Source: Silene conica (Eukaryota; Streptophyta; Magnoliopsida; Caryophyllales; Caryophyllaceae). Taken from it: DNA of 64,000 nucleotides. The position numbers and the translations under genes are program-made. Position 1 is the stretch's first letter. Each line of letters opens with the position of its first letter. The notes beneath the pieces are model-generated. The model was given only the letters and a program-made list of their open reading frames with translations. It was not told where the DNA came from and did no database searches. The DNA is taken from NCBI GenBank assembly GCA_029255685.2, contig CM055314.2:5598399-5662398 (forward strand), in the 5' to 3' direction. Positions 10,272 through 24,693 of the stretch are shown in pieces.

Positions 10272-12108
10272 CCAAGGAAATAAAGCTCATAAAAATATCC
10301 AATACCTCGGTTTTATCAAGCAATAAATAAACCCAAGTTGCACGAGAGAAATCATCAACCAAGGTTAAGAAATACTTAGCACCACAAGAAGAAGGAAGAC
10401 GATAGGGTCCCCATAAATCACAGTGTATCAAATCAAATAACCCAGAGGCATGTTTATGGTTCAAATCAAAACTACTACGATGCTGTTTGGCAAAATGACA
10501 AGTTTCACACACATGTTGTTTATTAGAAATAAAATTACGAGCAAAAGGAATAGTCTTGACCACTTTCGCAGACGGATGCCCCAAACGTTGATGCCATAAA
10601 TCCAAGGAGCCCTCAGTTTTGACAGTATGCACCCAAGTCTTAGCACCCGCACATATCCAGTAGAGACCATCCCGCAGCTCACCAACTCCAATCGTCCTCT
10701 TCAAAGAACGGTCCTGAATAAGACAAGTGTGTTTAGTGAATTCAAAAGAATAATCAGATTCCAAAGTGAGTTGTGAGACGGAAATTAAACTGCAAGTGAG
10801 AGAGGGCACATATAAAACACGATGTAAAATGAGAGAGTCATTAATAAACACCGAGCCCATAATAGATGACACAACCTGCTGACCATTAGGTAAGCCAACA
10901 AGTCGGTCAGGAATCATTTTTTGATCAAATAGATAGGAAGTATGTCCACAAACGTGATTAGAAGCTCCCGTGTCTATAATCCATTGACACATACCACTGA
11001 GACGGTCTGAATTATCCAAAGACAAGGCAGAGACCCCCACGGTTACATTGTTTGCGTGAACAAGGGACTCGGAAGACGGAATAGCAGATGTCGAAGAGCC
11101 TGCTCCAGTAGTAGAGGCCGAAGGACCTGCTCCAGTCCCGCGACCAGGCAGCCGTGCCCCTGTCCCCGCGCGACCAGCCAAACGGAATTGCTTGTATTCC
11201 GTAATAGTGCGCGGCCTATCGCCCCACCATTCGGGAAACCGCTTATGCTTGAAAAAACAGTTACGAATTTCATGCCCCCTCGTTTCACAATAGGAGCAGA
11301 AAAATTTAGCATGACGGTCTGATTTTTCTTTCTCTCGTAAGTAGCGCAAATCGGCTGGGGAACGGGATGAAGACAGGGCAAAAACAGAGACTTCAGTGGT
11401 ATCAATAGGGTTGTTTGATTCCGACCGCAATCGTTCCTCTTGTAAGACAATCTGAAAGGCACGATTAAGACTAGGCAAGGGGTCGAGTTGAAATTGCTGA
11501 GAACGAATATTGCTATAGAGGGTAGTATCAAGACCCATAAAAAATTGATGAAGACGCTCATTATCTAAGCGCTTAATAGCTTCCTTACCGATATTACAAT
11601 CGCATTTACCGCATTTGCACGCAAAGGGTGGCTCGTGAACACCAATTGCATCCCATAGAGATTTCAATTTTCCAAAATAGGTAGTAACATCCATACCTTT
11701 GGTTTGCTTACAATTATTGAGTTGAGTCTTAAGGCCGTGAATGAGGGAGCCATCAACGACCGAGAATTGGGCCTGTAAATCGGACCAAAGTTGTGCCGCA
11801 TCCTCACCGTATGAGATAGTATCGAGAAGAGACGGATCGATCATGTTACGTATCCATTGTAAAAGGGTACAATGAACAACTTCCCAATTATCAAGGGTGG
11901 CTGCATCGTCTGGTTTTTTTAACGTACCATCGACGAAGCCGAACTTACGCCGCGATTTGAGCGACATCTTCATTGATTTTTGCCAATCAACATAGTTGTG
12001 GCGGGTTAGCATTATGTTTGAAATTTTGGCACTAGGAACGTCATGTGAACCTAGGTAGTAAGGACTCGAAGAGTCGATTTTTTGGGCAGGGGTTTCGTCG
12101 CCTGGCAT
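10231..12108 (-). CDS. Copia gag, protease and N-terminal integrase
   Basis: 625 codons from the ATG at 12108, about 100 bp inside the 5' LTR. The N-terminal half is gag with a zinc knuckle CSYCETRGHEIRNC (C-x2-C-x4-H-x4-C, about residues 270-283). The aspartic protease has its active site in WIIDTGASNH (about residue 381). Integrase follows with an HHCC zinc finger (HQRLGH...CETC) and the first two catalytic acidic residues (HCDLWGP and LVDDFSR). The frame ends early at 10231 because a run of seven A bases on the coding strand (10248-10254) shifts it by one. The rest of integrase continues in the next open frame. Normal copia elements encode this as one polyprotein. Confidence 0.93.
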   Translation of the reverse strand: MPGDETPAQKIDSSSPYYLGSHDVPSAKISNIMLTRHNYVDWQKSMKMSLKSRRKFGFVDGTLKKPDDAATLDNWEVVHCTLLQWIRNMIDPSLLDTISYGEDAAQLWSDLQAQFSVVDGSLIHGLKTQLNNCKQTKGMDVTTYFGKLKSLWDAIGVHEPPFACKCGKCDCNIGKEAIKRLDNERLHQFFMGLDTTLYSNIRSQQFQLDPLPSLNRAFQIVLQEERLRSESNNPIDTTEVSVFALSSSRSPADLRYLREKEKSDRHAKFFCSYCETRGHEIRNCFFKHKRFPEWWGDRPRTITEYKQFRLAGRAGTGARLPGRGTGAGPSASTTGAGSSTSAIPSSESLVHANNVTVGVSALSLDNSDRLSGMCQWIIDTGASNHVCGHTSYLFDQKMIPDRLVGLPNGQQVVSSIMGSVFINDSLILHRVLYVPSLTCSLISVSQLTLESDYSFEFTKHTCLIQDRSLKRTIGVGELRDGLYWICAGAKTWVHTVKTEGSLDLWHQRLGHPSAKVVKTIPFARNFISNKQHVCETCHFAKQHRSSFDLNHKHASGLFDLIHCDLWGPYRLPSSCGAKYFLTLVDDFSRATWVYLLLDKTEVLDIFMSFISLVDNQFSKKIEGCS

Positions 12109-12726
12109 GGCGAAGGAAAATTTGAGGATTTTCGTTGTTTTTGTTTTACTGTAGATCTAGGATTAGGGTTTGGTTTTTTGTTTTTGAGAGTGGCTGTCAT
12201 ACCATGTTAAACAAAGTATGAGGGAAAAAGCTTAATTGTATTGCTAGAGCCCAAAGGCTTATATAGTTCTCAGTTACAAAAGTAGGGTAAAATACAAACA
12301 CAATAAGATAATATAATAAGGTAAAATAATATTTCCTAATATCTCCTAATATTGACTTACCAATATTCTATTTAGAGTTTGGTTAATGGCATATTGAAAT
12401 AGTATAATAGGATCCAATATGCTATTTTACAATATGCTGCTCCTACCAGCATATTGGATTAACATATTAGAAATAAAAAAATTATCTTATTTACCCTCTT
12501 AATAAAATACTAACATTTCTTTTATATATTTAATAAATAACTTCTTCATGTCCTTATACGTCATTTTACAAAAATTCTAGACAATTTGTTAACATAAACT
12601 ACCAATTACCAAACACTTCTAAAATAATTCTGCTAAATAAATCTGCTAGACAAATCTGCTAAATCATTCTGTTAGTCAAATCTGCTTCTGCCAATATTAA
12701 TCTGCCGTTTACCAAACAGGGCCGAA

Positions 12727-13310
12727 ATGATAATTTCACGCAATGATTTTTATGTGAGACGATTTCGAAATAAAACGGTGTAAAACCTTTTTATTCTATA
12801 ATTTATGAATTCTAGGGAGTACTTAATTTTTTAAGTCATATCACTCACTTTAAATTTTATGACGTTCCATCAACTACGTGTGTCTATATCGTGACATTAT
12901 TAATTAATATTGTCCCTATTATGGTAGTTTAATTTGTTAGTTAATTAAGTAAGCCGCTAAATAACCCCTCAATTGCTCTCAAATCCACTCATAAATTTAC
13001 CAAAAATATTTTAAACTTTTCTTTAGTTAGCGAAGACAAGTGATCCGATTAATTACTCCATCTAAATCCGTCATTAGGTAGCTTAGTTTCATAAGCAATA
13101 GCGTCATTAAAAAAATACTCCATAACGTAAAATTCGTCATTGACAATAATGATACTATATGAGCTAGGTTACTAATTACTATTCCTAAATCGTAAAATAA
13201 GTTGCGATATTAAAAAAGATCAAATAAAAAACAACAATTTCTTTAATACATAAAAAATAACAATTACTAACTAAATTCATCATAAAAATCTATAAAATAA
13301 AAATTGCTAA
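12727..13310. other. Intergenic DNA shared with copy B
   Basis: AT-rich, no genes. It is matched by 54396-57811 in copy B, where a MULE-like element and a Tourist-like MITE are inserted. Confidence 0.5.
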
Positions 13311-13387
13311 TCCCTTTACTATAAAAGGTATAGAATTTAAAGGATTTTTATTGGTTGATTAAAAGTAGGAAGTTTTCTTTATAATTA

Positions 13388-13703
13388 GGAGTCGTTTGGT
13401 TGATCAAGGAACTTAATTTGTCTAAGAACTTCAACTTCATAGGAATTAAGTTCCAGCTTCCAATTCGGGTAAATTTGACAAAGGTGTTTGGTTGCCCATG
13501 TAGAAATTAAATTCCATGGGAATTTTCAATGACCAAGGGAGGGGTAGGTAAAACAATTCCTACATCATGTAGGCATTGGAAGTTACTAGGAACTTCTAAT
13601 TCCTCCATTTGCCAAAAAATATGTCAACCAAACAAGACTTATTTTTGATAAATCATGTGAATTTGCAATTCATGTGTTTTTAAGGTGTCAACCAAACAAC
13701 CCC
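13388..13703. mobile_element. Tourist-like (PIF/Harbinger) MITE
   Basis: 316 bp with inverted ends GGAGTCGTTTGGTTGA and TCAACCAAACAACCCC and the duplication TTA on both sides. It is absent from the related Helitron at 21545. Confidence 0.8.
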
Positions 13704-14243
13704 TTAGATTAGGGTCCACCATCTTCTTTCTACATAATTACTTAACTCTTCTCAAGTTTTCGTCGATTTAATCTCTTTCCGCGTTTCTAAAGCTTTCATC
13801 GATTTAATTTCTTCCTGACTTTTGTTAATTAAAGAAGTTACAATCTATAATCACACAATGAAATATAAAGTCCCATAGAGTACTAACTCAATTTCAACCG
13901 CAAAAATCAGATCTTTGATGATCGTTGATAATAAGTTAACTAATTTTACATAAATTAAAGGCATAAATTAGATATAATAAATTAATAATATGATTGCAAC
14001 ACCAAAACTTTACCGATGGAGTATTTCAATATTAAAAAACTTTTCAATATTACTTTAGCATGGAGCAATGAAAAATTAAATTATTGGTAATAAGTATATA
14101 TAAAACAGAAATAAAAATTAAATACCAAATATAATAGTTGAGGGTTGAAACATTTCAATACCGTAAATTAACAAATTAAAATAGTTGTGAGTTCTAAATC
14201 AACGAAAATATGTATCTCCGTCTTAAATATACATAAAATTATA

Positions 14244-14923
14244 CTCCCTCCTATTCCATATTTTCTTCCCTATTTCCTAAAACGGATTATTCAGGTTTTC
14301 TTCCCCTTTCCTATTTTGGAAACTTTTACTCTTATTTTATTCATTTCTCTCTCCTATTATCAAACCCCACACAACTTTTTGACTCCTATTTTAGTGCATG
14401 TTTGGCCTTGTTTATGGAAAAGAATTTTTACTTTTGTAAAGGAGTTTTTATAAAACTAGTTCTTGGTAAAATTGTTCATGTTTGGCCAAAATTTTTAAAA
14501 AATTATTTTTATCAGTTTTATCGTGTTTGGCCTAACTAATTTCTATCAATTTTTTTTAGATTTTGGGCTCAAATAACTTAAGAGTAACGTGAAAAGAGAA
14601 ACAGAAGTAACAATTTGCTACTTCTGTTTCTAGGAGTCAATTTTAGAATTTTTGCTTAATAAAATTAGTTTTTAGTTTTTTAAAAAGTAGTGTTTGACCC
14701 AGCTTCTATTTCTTTGGTTGAAAAAACAGTTAAAAAGCATGGCCAAACACATACTTATTCATTTTTGATGTTTTTGGCCCCACATTTTCTTATTTAATTC
14801 CTAATTATCCATCCCTCTCTCCTCCTATCACCAAACTTCACCCAATTTTTCACACTTATTTTATTCCACACCTTAATATTTGTGCCAAACCCAAAGGGGA
14901 ACAAAATATGGAATAAGAGGGAG
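14244..14923. mobile_element. Stowaway-like MITE with a second MITE inside
   Basis: Inverted ends CTCCCTCCTATTCCATATT and AATATGGAATAAGAGGGAG with TA on both sides; the related Helitron at 21545 has the empty site. At 680 bp it is long for Stowaway because another inverted pair (GCATGTTTGGCC near 14397, GGCCAAACACAT near 14741) marks a nested MITE. Confidence 0.8.
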
Positions 14924-15342
14924 TATAAAAAAAGCACGGTTTATATTTATTATATGGTCGGAGTTTTTTGGTAGTAAGAGGGCCGACCTAATAATAATTT
15001 GGGTTCAGTACGATGGTTAGGAACCTATGATTTAAACCGTAAGTATAATTTTCAAATTTATATATTTTTATCGATTACTATCCGTCTTAAGTTTAAAATG
15101 GGTCAGTATCTTTGTTTTCGCTATACATAATGCTTTTATGTTGTCTTATTCATCCTACATATGTATATGCGTTGTTTTTACTTACGTTTAACTTAAGTGT
15201 ATATATTTTTCTTACTTTTTACATTGATATAACTGCAATACTAAAATCATATGTTTATAAAATATATTCACACTCTAATTAATTTTTTCAATTTAATAAA
15301 ATTAAATCGTGCATTTTTTGCACTGGTAAAACTAGTTAAATT

Positions 15343-15562
15343 GTCCGCAAGGGTGAAGTCTAGTGGTTAAAACTGGGTGGAATTCCCAGGAGATCCGGGT
15401 TCAAGCCTCCCCAAGAGCAAAATCTTGTGGAGCATTCTTGGCCCGAGTCCATGCCTAAATAGATTTCGAGCCTGTTACCCTCGGGTGGTTTGCAGGCTAT
15501 TACATATACCCGCGGGTTTACCCAGTGCGCACCGAAAGTAGCGGCTGCGGGTTCCCTCGTCA

Positions 15563-15600
<38 letters not shown>
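15343..15600 (+). mobile_element. tRNA-derived SINE
   Basis: The head has a pol III A box (TAGTGGTTAAAACTGG) and B box (GGTTCAAGCC near 15399). The body is about 220 bp with a run of about 37 A at the end. It is flanked by an exact 15-bp duplication (15328-15342, 15601-15615) containing AAAACTAGTTAAATT. Copy B lacks it. It sits between the Helitron end and the stop codon of the RING pseudogene. The long exact duplication and long A tail indicate recent LINE-driven insertion. Confidence 0.93.
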
Positions 15601-15601
<1 letters not shown>

Positions 15602-15658
15602 AAACTAGTTAAATTAAATTCTTCATAAAAATCGTTTATTAGAAAACCCTAATCGATC

Positions 15659-16371
15659 CTAATTAACGGGCAAACACGTGGCACGACAAACAGGACATGT
15701 CGTAGACTTGACAAACCAATCACATATGCAATTGGAATGAAAAACATGAGGGCAATTCGGTAATTTCACAATCCCATCGACTTGCTCATCATCTCCCCGC
15801 AACAATTCCTCCAAACAAATTGCACAATTACTCTTCTTCTCACCCAACCTCATCGCTTCCCCTACTTCCACCTTCGCCAACCCTTTTTCCGCCTCCCGCC
15901 GCCCGTCTTCCGTCTCAACCATCGCCATGCCATCGTCTTCCTCGAAAACCGTATAATCCGGTAATGTAACACGTTGTATGTCAACAAATGCTCGGAGCGA
16001 GAAACAACTGAGTAATGAAAAACGTTCATCAATATTAGCCATAAGATCGTCAAATACGATATTATGGTACATTACTTGTAGACCAAGGCAAGTTAGGGCA
16101 GACGAAATTCTTAGTTTAAACTCATCATCACTCGAGTTACGAAGGTTTAAGGATAATGTAGGATATGTTGTCATCGGTTGATTATCGTCTTCGATGAAAT
16201 TAAGATTATTATCGGCTACGAGATTTCTCAAAGTAAAATCTATGTAAATTTCATGTTGTTGTTGTTGGTTTTGTTTGGTATTTGAATGATTTGGATATGA
16301 GGATTTATTATTGTATTTAAAATTGGGTTTTGTGGTTGAAAAATTGGAAGAGCTAGTATGATGCTAGACAT
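15659..16371 (-). pseudogene. RING-H2 protein gene, frameshifted copy
   Basis: Copy-A partner of the intact gene at 58062. The RING-H2 finger is unharmed (CAICLEE, then CPHVFHSNC and CPVCR), and the last 190 codons match copy B closely. One base is missing near 16266-16272, just before the CAA glutamine repeat. The ATG at 16371 is therefore in a different frame from the RING domain, and the RING frame has a stop upstream with no ATG of its own. A minus-strand TATATAAG remains at 16488-16495. A SINE and a Helitron lie within 45 bp after the stop. Decay looks recent, after the large duplication. Confidence 0.82.
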
Positions 16372-16865
16372 GGTTTAAAAAGTAAAGTAAACGATTCGAC
16401 GATAGCTTAATGAGAAACCGTCTTTCACAGAAATTTCGGAAATATTTGTGAGTGTACGTATGAGTGGGACAGATTAAGAATGGATTACTTATATAGGTAA
16501 AATTTAGGGCAGTTTCCAATAAGTTTCCAAATTCTAAAACAATGTAAATTAGGAAAGTTTTATTTTATTTTATTCATGTTTTTTTACTTTTTTTTTTGTT
16601 TAATAATGAACAATTTGTTCATTAAAATATTCCGTATGAATTATTGTTAGAGCTCAAGAGTATCTGAGAAGTTTATCAAATTTGGAAATTTTCGTACCAT
16701 ATACTAGTAGTCGTTATATTTTAGGGTGTTCCTAAACAGTAAATTGAGAAAACTTTAGCTTATTGAGTCATTTTAATATGTTTGACGGGTCAATATATTG
16801 TTTGGAGTATTTGGTAGATAACATATTAAAATAGTAAATTTGGGCAATCTACTATTTTAAAATAG

Positions 16866-17113
16866 GGTAGGTCTCTTGAGAGACCGTCTCTCAATAAGCT
16901 TATTGAGAGACTATTGTACAAATTTAAGAAAAAGTGGTACTAAATGTAATAAAATTGGTACAAATTATGATTAAAGATAAAATGAGTACATTTATTATGT
17001 AATAGATACGAAATTACTGTGGTACGATCAATGACAAAAGGATCACGAAATACAAATAAAAAGGTACAAAAGAATGGTGTCTCAATAATTTATTGAAAGA
17101 CCGTCTCTCTCAA
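16866..17113. mobile_element. MITE with palindromic terminal repeats (copy 1)
   Basis: The left end (GTCTCTTGAGAGACCGTCTC, then TCAATAAGCTTATTGAGA) and the right end (ATTTATTGAAAGACCGTCTC) are inverted repeats; the left repeat is itself a palindrome. It lies in an older MITE-like patch (about 16750-17425) with TGTTTGG/CCAAACA ends. Copies at 59279-59523 (same site in copy B) and 23467-23715 (independent). Confidence 0.65.
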
Positions 17114-17985
17114 ATTTTAGTGTTTAAAATAGGCTGCTTTTACCAACATATTCAGCCAGTAGATTAGAGAGTATTTAAATTGACATTTTTATCGTTGAAA
17201 AGATATGTTATGATAGCTACCGATAATTAATTCAGGTTCATGTTAGTCATTTTTAAAAAAAATAAACAATTTGCTAATCCGAAACCGCTGATTGCCCAAC
17301 ACTATTAACAAATTCAGGTAACTATATATTTTGGTCAAACACGCTAAAATAATTTGCTATACATAATCTGCTTTTGTAACCCGCTTTTACCAATATCAAC
17401 CTGTTATTTACCAAACATGGTCTTCATCAGTAATTCTTGGACAAAAATGTTTCACATTATAATAAGAAGTTTTGTATTTTGCAATGAACATCATATAAGA
17501 AGTTTTTTTTTTTCCTTTTAAAACGACTTATAATATAAAAGTGGATAAAACAACATTAATTTTGTATCTATTTTTCTTATCTTGTTACATTTTATATATA
17601 CTACATTGTGTAATAAATTTGCTTACCTAGTATTAGATCGTAAATAGAATATGGGTCAGATAATTTTTAGATCTTAAAATTGTAAAATAAGATTTTGCTA
17701 TTTTAATCGAGATTGTAACAAGTATTAGGTACTTCATATAAAATAGTAGACAACTATTGGACGTATATTGAATTGTATCAAGGTGTTTCCAATAATTATT
17801 ACACGAACTAATAGAATTAGTATTATTATCAATAACGAAACGGAAGAAGAAACATGACAATGAAAAACATAAGACTCAAATTACTTAAGCTAATACGAGT
17901 ACACAATAACCAACTCATTATTTATACGATCTTCATGATGCTATTAGGTGGTGATTGCATAAACGTACATAATGGTCACATCATT

Positions 17986-20961
<2,976 letters not shown>

Positions 20962-21055
20962 TTGAATAATAGAGATTTAATTGAGAATTATTAAAGAGGA
21001 TTATCTTGTATAAATGCTAGTTTTTGCCTGGTAGGTTAAGTCTTATACTTGGACT

Positions 21056-21063
21056 TATATATA
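21056..21063 (-). promoter_or_regulatory. TATA box of array member 2
   Basis: TATATATAA on the minus strand, about 95 bp before the ATG at 20961. A CTACCAGGC block lies between them, as in its relatives. Confidence 0.5.
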
Positions 21064-21544
21064 TTGGCTATATATAGAACACTTAATCTAGGTGTTTAAT
21101 ATTGGTATGACTTTGAAACAACTAAATTTTATATAATTTTTTGGATTCAGTAAAGTACTAAATTTTAGAAAATATAGTCTTCTCCATACATTTTTGATAA
21201 TTTTTATGTTGATTAATTCTATTTGAATTACTCTACTTGTTTTCCGTCAATTTTTTAATTTATAAGCGATGAAATCTGAAAATGGATATAACTTGTTTAA
21301 TTACGAAATTTATCATATATATTACCCCTCTTATTTGTTGTTATCTAAATTATCTACCCTCTCCAATTCCTCTCCCACTCACCATCACCTGGACATTTGC
21401 AGCATTCGTCTGACCAACTATTGCAGTGTTGACCTCCCAACATCTCACACCACGATGTCTCGATAATTGTACCCCTATCTCAGCCATTCCCCAACTAACC
21501 ATTATTCCGCGAACCATTTCTTACATCCTCCAACTACGTACCAT

Positions 21545-22638
21545 CCCTTTACTATAAAAGGGATAGAATTTAAAGGATTCTTATTGGTTGATTAAAAATA
21601 AGAAGTTTTTTTTATGATTAAAGTAGGGTCCACCATATTCTTATACTTAATTAATTAACTTTTCTCAAGTTTTCGTCGATTTAATCTCTTTCCGCGTTTC
21701 TCAAGCTTTCATCGATTTAATTTCTTCCTTACTTATGTTAATTAAAGAAGTTACAATTTATAATCACACAATGAAATATAAAGTCTCATAGAGTACTAAC
21801 TCAATTTCAACCGCAAAAATCAGATCTTTGATGATCGTTGATAATAAGTTAACTAATTTTACATAAATTAAAGGCATAAATTAGATATAATAAATTAATA
21901 ATATGATTGCAACACCAAAACTTTGCGGATGGAGTATTCCAATATTAAAAAACTTTTCAATATTATTTTAGCATGGAGCAATGAAAAATTAAATTAGTGA
22001 TAATAAGTATAAAACACAAATAAAAATTAAATACCAAATATAATAGGTGAGAGTTGAAACATTTCAATACTGTAAATTAACAAATTAAAATAGTTGTGAG
22101 TTCTAAATCAACGAAAATATGTATCTCCATCTTAAATATACATAAAATTATATAAAAAAGCATGATTTATATTATATTATATGGTCGGAGTTTTTTGGTA
22201 GTAAGAGGGCCGACCTAATAATAATTTGGGTTCAGTACGATGGTTAGGAACTTATGATTTAATCCGTAAGTATAATTTTCAAATTTATATTTTTTATCGG
22301 TTACTATCCGTCTTAAGTTTAAAATGGGTCAGTATCTTTATTTTCGCTATACATAATGTTTTTGTGTTGTCTTATTCATCCTACATATGTATATTTGAAC
22401 CGTCGTAAACTTAAACCGATATTGTTGTTCTAAACAAGAATTTGTATACTTTTATAATGTCAAGCAAATGCGTTGTTTTACTTACGTCTAAGTTAAATGT
22501 ATAAATTTTTCTTACTTTTTACATTGATATAATTGCGATACTAAAATCATATGTTTATAAAATATATTCACACTCTTATTAATTTTTTCACTTTAATAAA
22601 ATTAAACTCGTGCATTTTTTGCACGGGCGTAAAACTAG
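21545..22638 (+). mobile_element. Non-autonomous Helitron, 1.1 kb
   Basis: Starts TCCCTTTACTATAAAAGG and ends CGTGCATTTTTTGCACGGG, CGTAAAACTAG, between A and T. Same family as 13311-15335 but without the nested MITEs, so it shows their empty sites. Confidence 0.88.
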
Positions 22639-22639
22639 T

Positions 22640-23466
22640 AACTTATAAAGTATATATAGAAGAGGGTAGTAGGTGGTAAAATGATGTCACTACATCATAT
22701 TATTACCACATTCTTAAAGTATATAATTTGTGTCTTATAAATGCTTATAAATTTTATATTTAATTATCATATATAATTAAATATAATTTGATCATTTATC
22801 AATTAGATGATACGCATTAATGAATAATATACACTTTTGATCGGTATATCAATATAAAGTTCAATTAACTAATTTTACAACTCCTTGTAAAATTAATTAG
22901 CTAATTAACCTCTACCTCACATTTTATACATATACAGATATACCCCATTGATTTAGTGAATTAATTATTAATTACTTAATATCATCTTATTAATATAAGA
23001 CATTAAATTTATTAGTCAATTATCATATAATTCAATAATAAATTTCTTTGGTCTAAGTTCCAAACTCATTATCAAATAAAGGCCTAATGAGATTTAGCAA
23101 GAAGATGCACTATTACAGATGAAACCTACTCCAACAATCGTTAAGTTGCCAATAGTATTTTTGAGGAATATTATGAGAAAATTAGAGATATATAATTTAT
23201 AAAGGTCTTTATTTATATATAGTTCATTATATTCTACTCCGAGTTTTATTTAATGTCTATTCCTAATATTAATTAGAGTTTGATGAATATGAAAATATGG
23301 ATTTTAAAAGTTTTCATAAAATATTGGATGACAAAATGTAAGAGAAATAGATATAACTATCCCTTATCCAAGGGCGAGGTTACAAATTAATTTGCTGAGT
23401 ACCACACTACCACATCATTTTTGTACTTCAAAATTAAAAAAACACACACTCTCATTTAATTAATCA
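22640..23466. other. AT-rich intergenic DNA
   Basis: I see no gene or element ends. A short imperfect inverted repeat (GTGGTAAAATGATGT and a matching ACATCATATTATTACCAC) lies near 22674-22711. Confidence 0.4.
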
Positions 23467-23715
23467 GTAGGTCTCCTGAGAAACCGCTTTTCAATAACTT
23501 TATTGAGAGATTATTGTACAAATTTAAGAAAAAAATGGTACTAAAAGTAATAAAATTGGTACAAATCATGATCAAAGATAAAATAATTACATTTACTATG
23601 TGAATAGGTACGAAACTACTATGGTACGATCAATAACAAAAGAGGCACAAAATACAAATAAAATGGTACAAAAGAATGATCTCTCAATAATTTATTGAAA
23701 GACCGTCTCTCTCAA
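23467..23715. mobile_element. MITE with palindromic terminal repeats (independent copy)
   Basis: Same family as 16866-17113, at an unrelated site. It has kept the GTACAAATTTAAGAAAAA and GACCGTCTCTCTCAA parts. Confidence 0.65.
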
Positions 23716-23937
23716 GTTTAAAACTAATTCAAATATATTTGTGATTTGTCTTAATTTTAAAACGTACAGGTCAAATAGAATGAATAGGAAAAAAAAATGT
23801 TACTAGGAATGACTTATAATTGTCCTGTACATCTAGGCAAGTGAAGTATTATCTTTTTTATCTTTTAAGACAAGGTATATATCTCTTTAAAGAAACCAAT
23901 TGAAAAACACTAACTCATGAATATATTAACCATCACA

Positions 23938-23943
23938 TTTATT
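23938..23943 (-). terminator. Poly(A) signal of array member 3
   Basis: AATAAATGTGATGG on the minus strand, about 145 bp past the stop. Same context as at 4486. Confidence 0.6.
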
Positions 23944-24085
23944 TTAACATTAATAGAAAAAAAAGAAGACGATGAGTATTTCAGTACAAGGGTGAGAAGT
24001 ACATCAAACACCCACATAAGTTGAACTCAAAGTCAAAATCCTAAAAAAGAAAAGAAATTATGGCCAGTCTTTATGTCACTTCATT

Positions 24086-24585
24086 TTACACTGGGGTTGA
24101 AGCATTATCCTCGACACTTAGAAATTTGCACGTGTTTCAACAAATTGTTAGTCAAAGTATTTGATTTAGACCATACATTATGAAAAATATACATTTATCA
24201 CGACATATGGTGTAAACGTAAAGTGTTAATCAGCTTAAAATCATATATAGAAAGATAACAACACGGAAAATGAGATAGCAGTATGCATGAGATTCCGATG
24301 ATTACTAAAAACGACTCTCTCCAATTCATTCCTTTATTCACCTTTATTTCTAATTTTTTACATAATATTTTAATTTTAAGATATATAAATAATTGAAATG
24401 AAGGGACTATTTTAATGAGATTATTTTGACTAATTAATTTGTGATTTTAAGTAATTATTTTTGTCATACCGCCATAAGAGTATTAGTGGCTTAGTGCAAT
24501 GTATGTGCATGTACCTGAGTGGAAGGGAGATGTAAGAAAAAAGAATGGTTGGCTTCAAATTGTCGAGTGGGTAAGAAACAGCCAT
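24086..24585 (-). CDS. Small two-exon peptide gene (array member 3)
   Basis: Predicted 33-residue peptide. Exon 1 is 24585-24515 (71 nt): MAVSYPLDNLKP, then TILFSYISLPL plus two bases, at an AG|GTAC donor. At the position of the usual acceptor the sequence reads GCAA, not GCAG. The next AG (CTAAG) gives exon 2 as 24116-24086 (31 nt). 71 plus 31 makes 34 whole codons, and the peptide ends SVEDNASTPV, stop TAA. So a one-base shortening of exon 1 and a moved acceptor restore each other, which argues for selection on the frame. The intron is 398 bp. TATATAAA at 24694-24701 and AATAAA at 23938 complete a transcription unit of about 0.75 kb. Function unknown. Confidence 0.6.
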
Positions 24586-24693
24586 TTGCAATAAATTAAG
24601 AATTTCACGTAAATTGAGTAGTATACAAATGCAAAGTTTTGATTTTTGAATCGCTTGGTAGTATATGAGCCTAAGACTTCGGCTTTGGCCATA

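Larger units (their letters stand above)
7632..12351 (-). mobile_element. Ty1/copia retrotransposon, nearly intact
   Basis: 4720 bp on the minus strand. LTRs of 147 bp (12205-12351 is the 5' LTR, 7632-7778 the 3' LTR) differ at one position that I can see. The 5-bp duplication TTGAC is at 7627-7631 and 12352-12356. In element sense the LTR runs TATTAGGAG...TTTAACA. The primer site beside the 5' LTR is TGGTATGACAGCC, and a GACGGGGG polypurine run precedes the 3' LTR. Gag-pol order is gag, protease, integrase, RT, RNase H, which is copia. The short LTRs and gag style suggest the Ale/Retrofit lineage (inference). One frameshift and one stop codon break the reading frame, so this copy needs help from elsewhere to move. 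Confidence 0.95.
7565..12723. mobile_element. PIF/Harbinger-like MITE split by a copia element
   Basis: Ends are GGCTCTGTTTGGTAAA and TTTACCAAACAGGGCC, an inverted pair, flanked by GAA on both sides (7562-7564, 12724-12726). Without the copia and its duplicated target the MITE is about 434 bp. Copy B has the empty site at about 54396. The TGTTTGGTAAA end type is common in plant Tourist-like and hAT MITEs; a 3-bp duplication favours PIF/Harbinger. Confidence 0.7.
13311..15335 (+). mobile_element. Non-autonomous Helitron (carries two MITEs)
   Basis: Starts TCCCTTTACTATAAAAGG after an A. Ends with the hairpin GTGCATTTTTTGCAC, then TGGTAAAACTAG, followed by T. Copy B has the intact A-T target near 57811. 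A relative without the nested MITEs lies at 21545-22638. There is no Rep/helicase coding. A Tourist-like MITE (13388-13703) and a Stowaway-like MITE (14244-14923) account for the extra length. Confidence 0.88.

Noticed and set aside
8583..11561. Several 65-170-codon frames on both strands in the copia region
   Set aside because: Shadows of gag-pol in other frames.
15360..15563. 67-codon minus-strand frame
   Set aside because: Lies wholly inside the SINE on the opposite strand to its pol III boxes.
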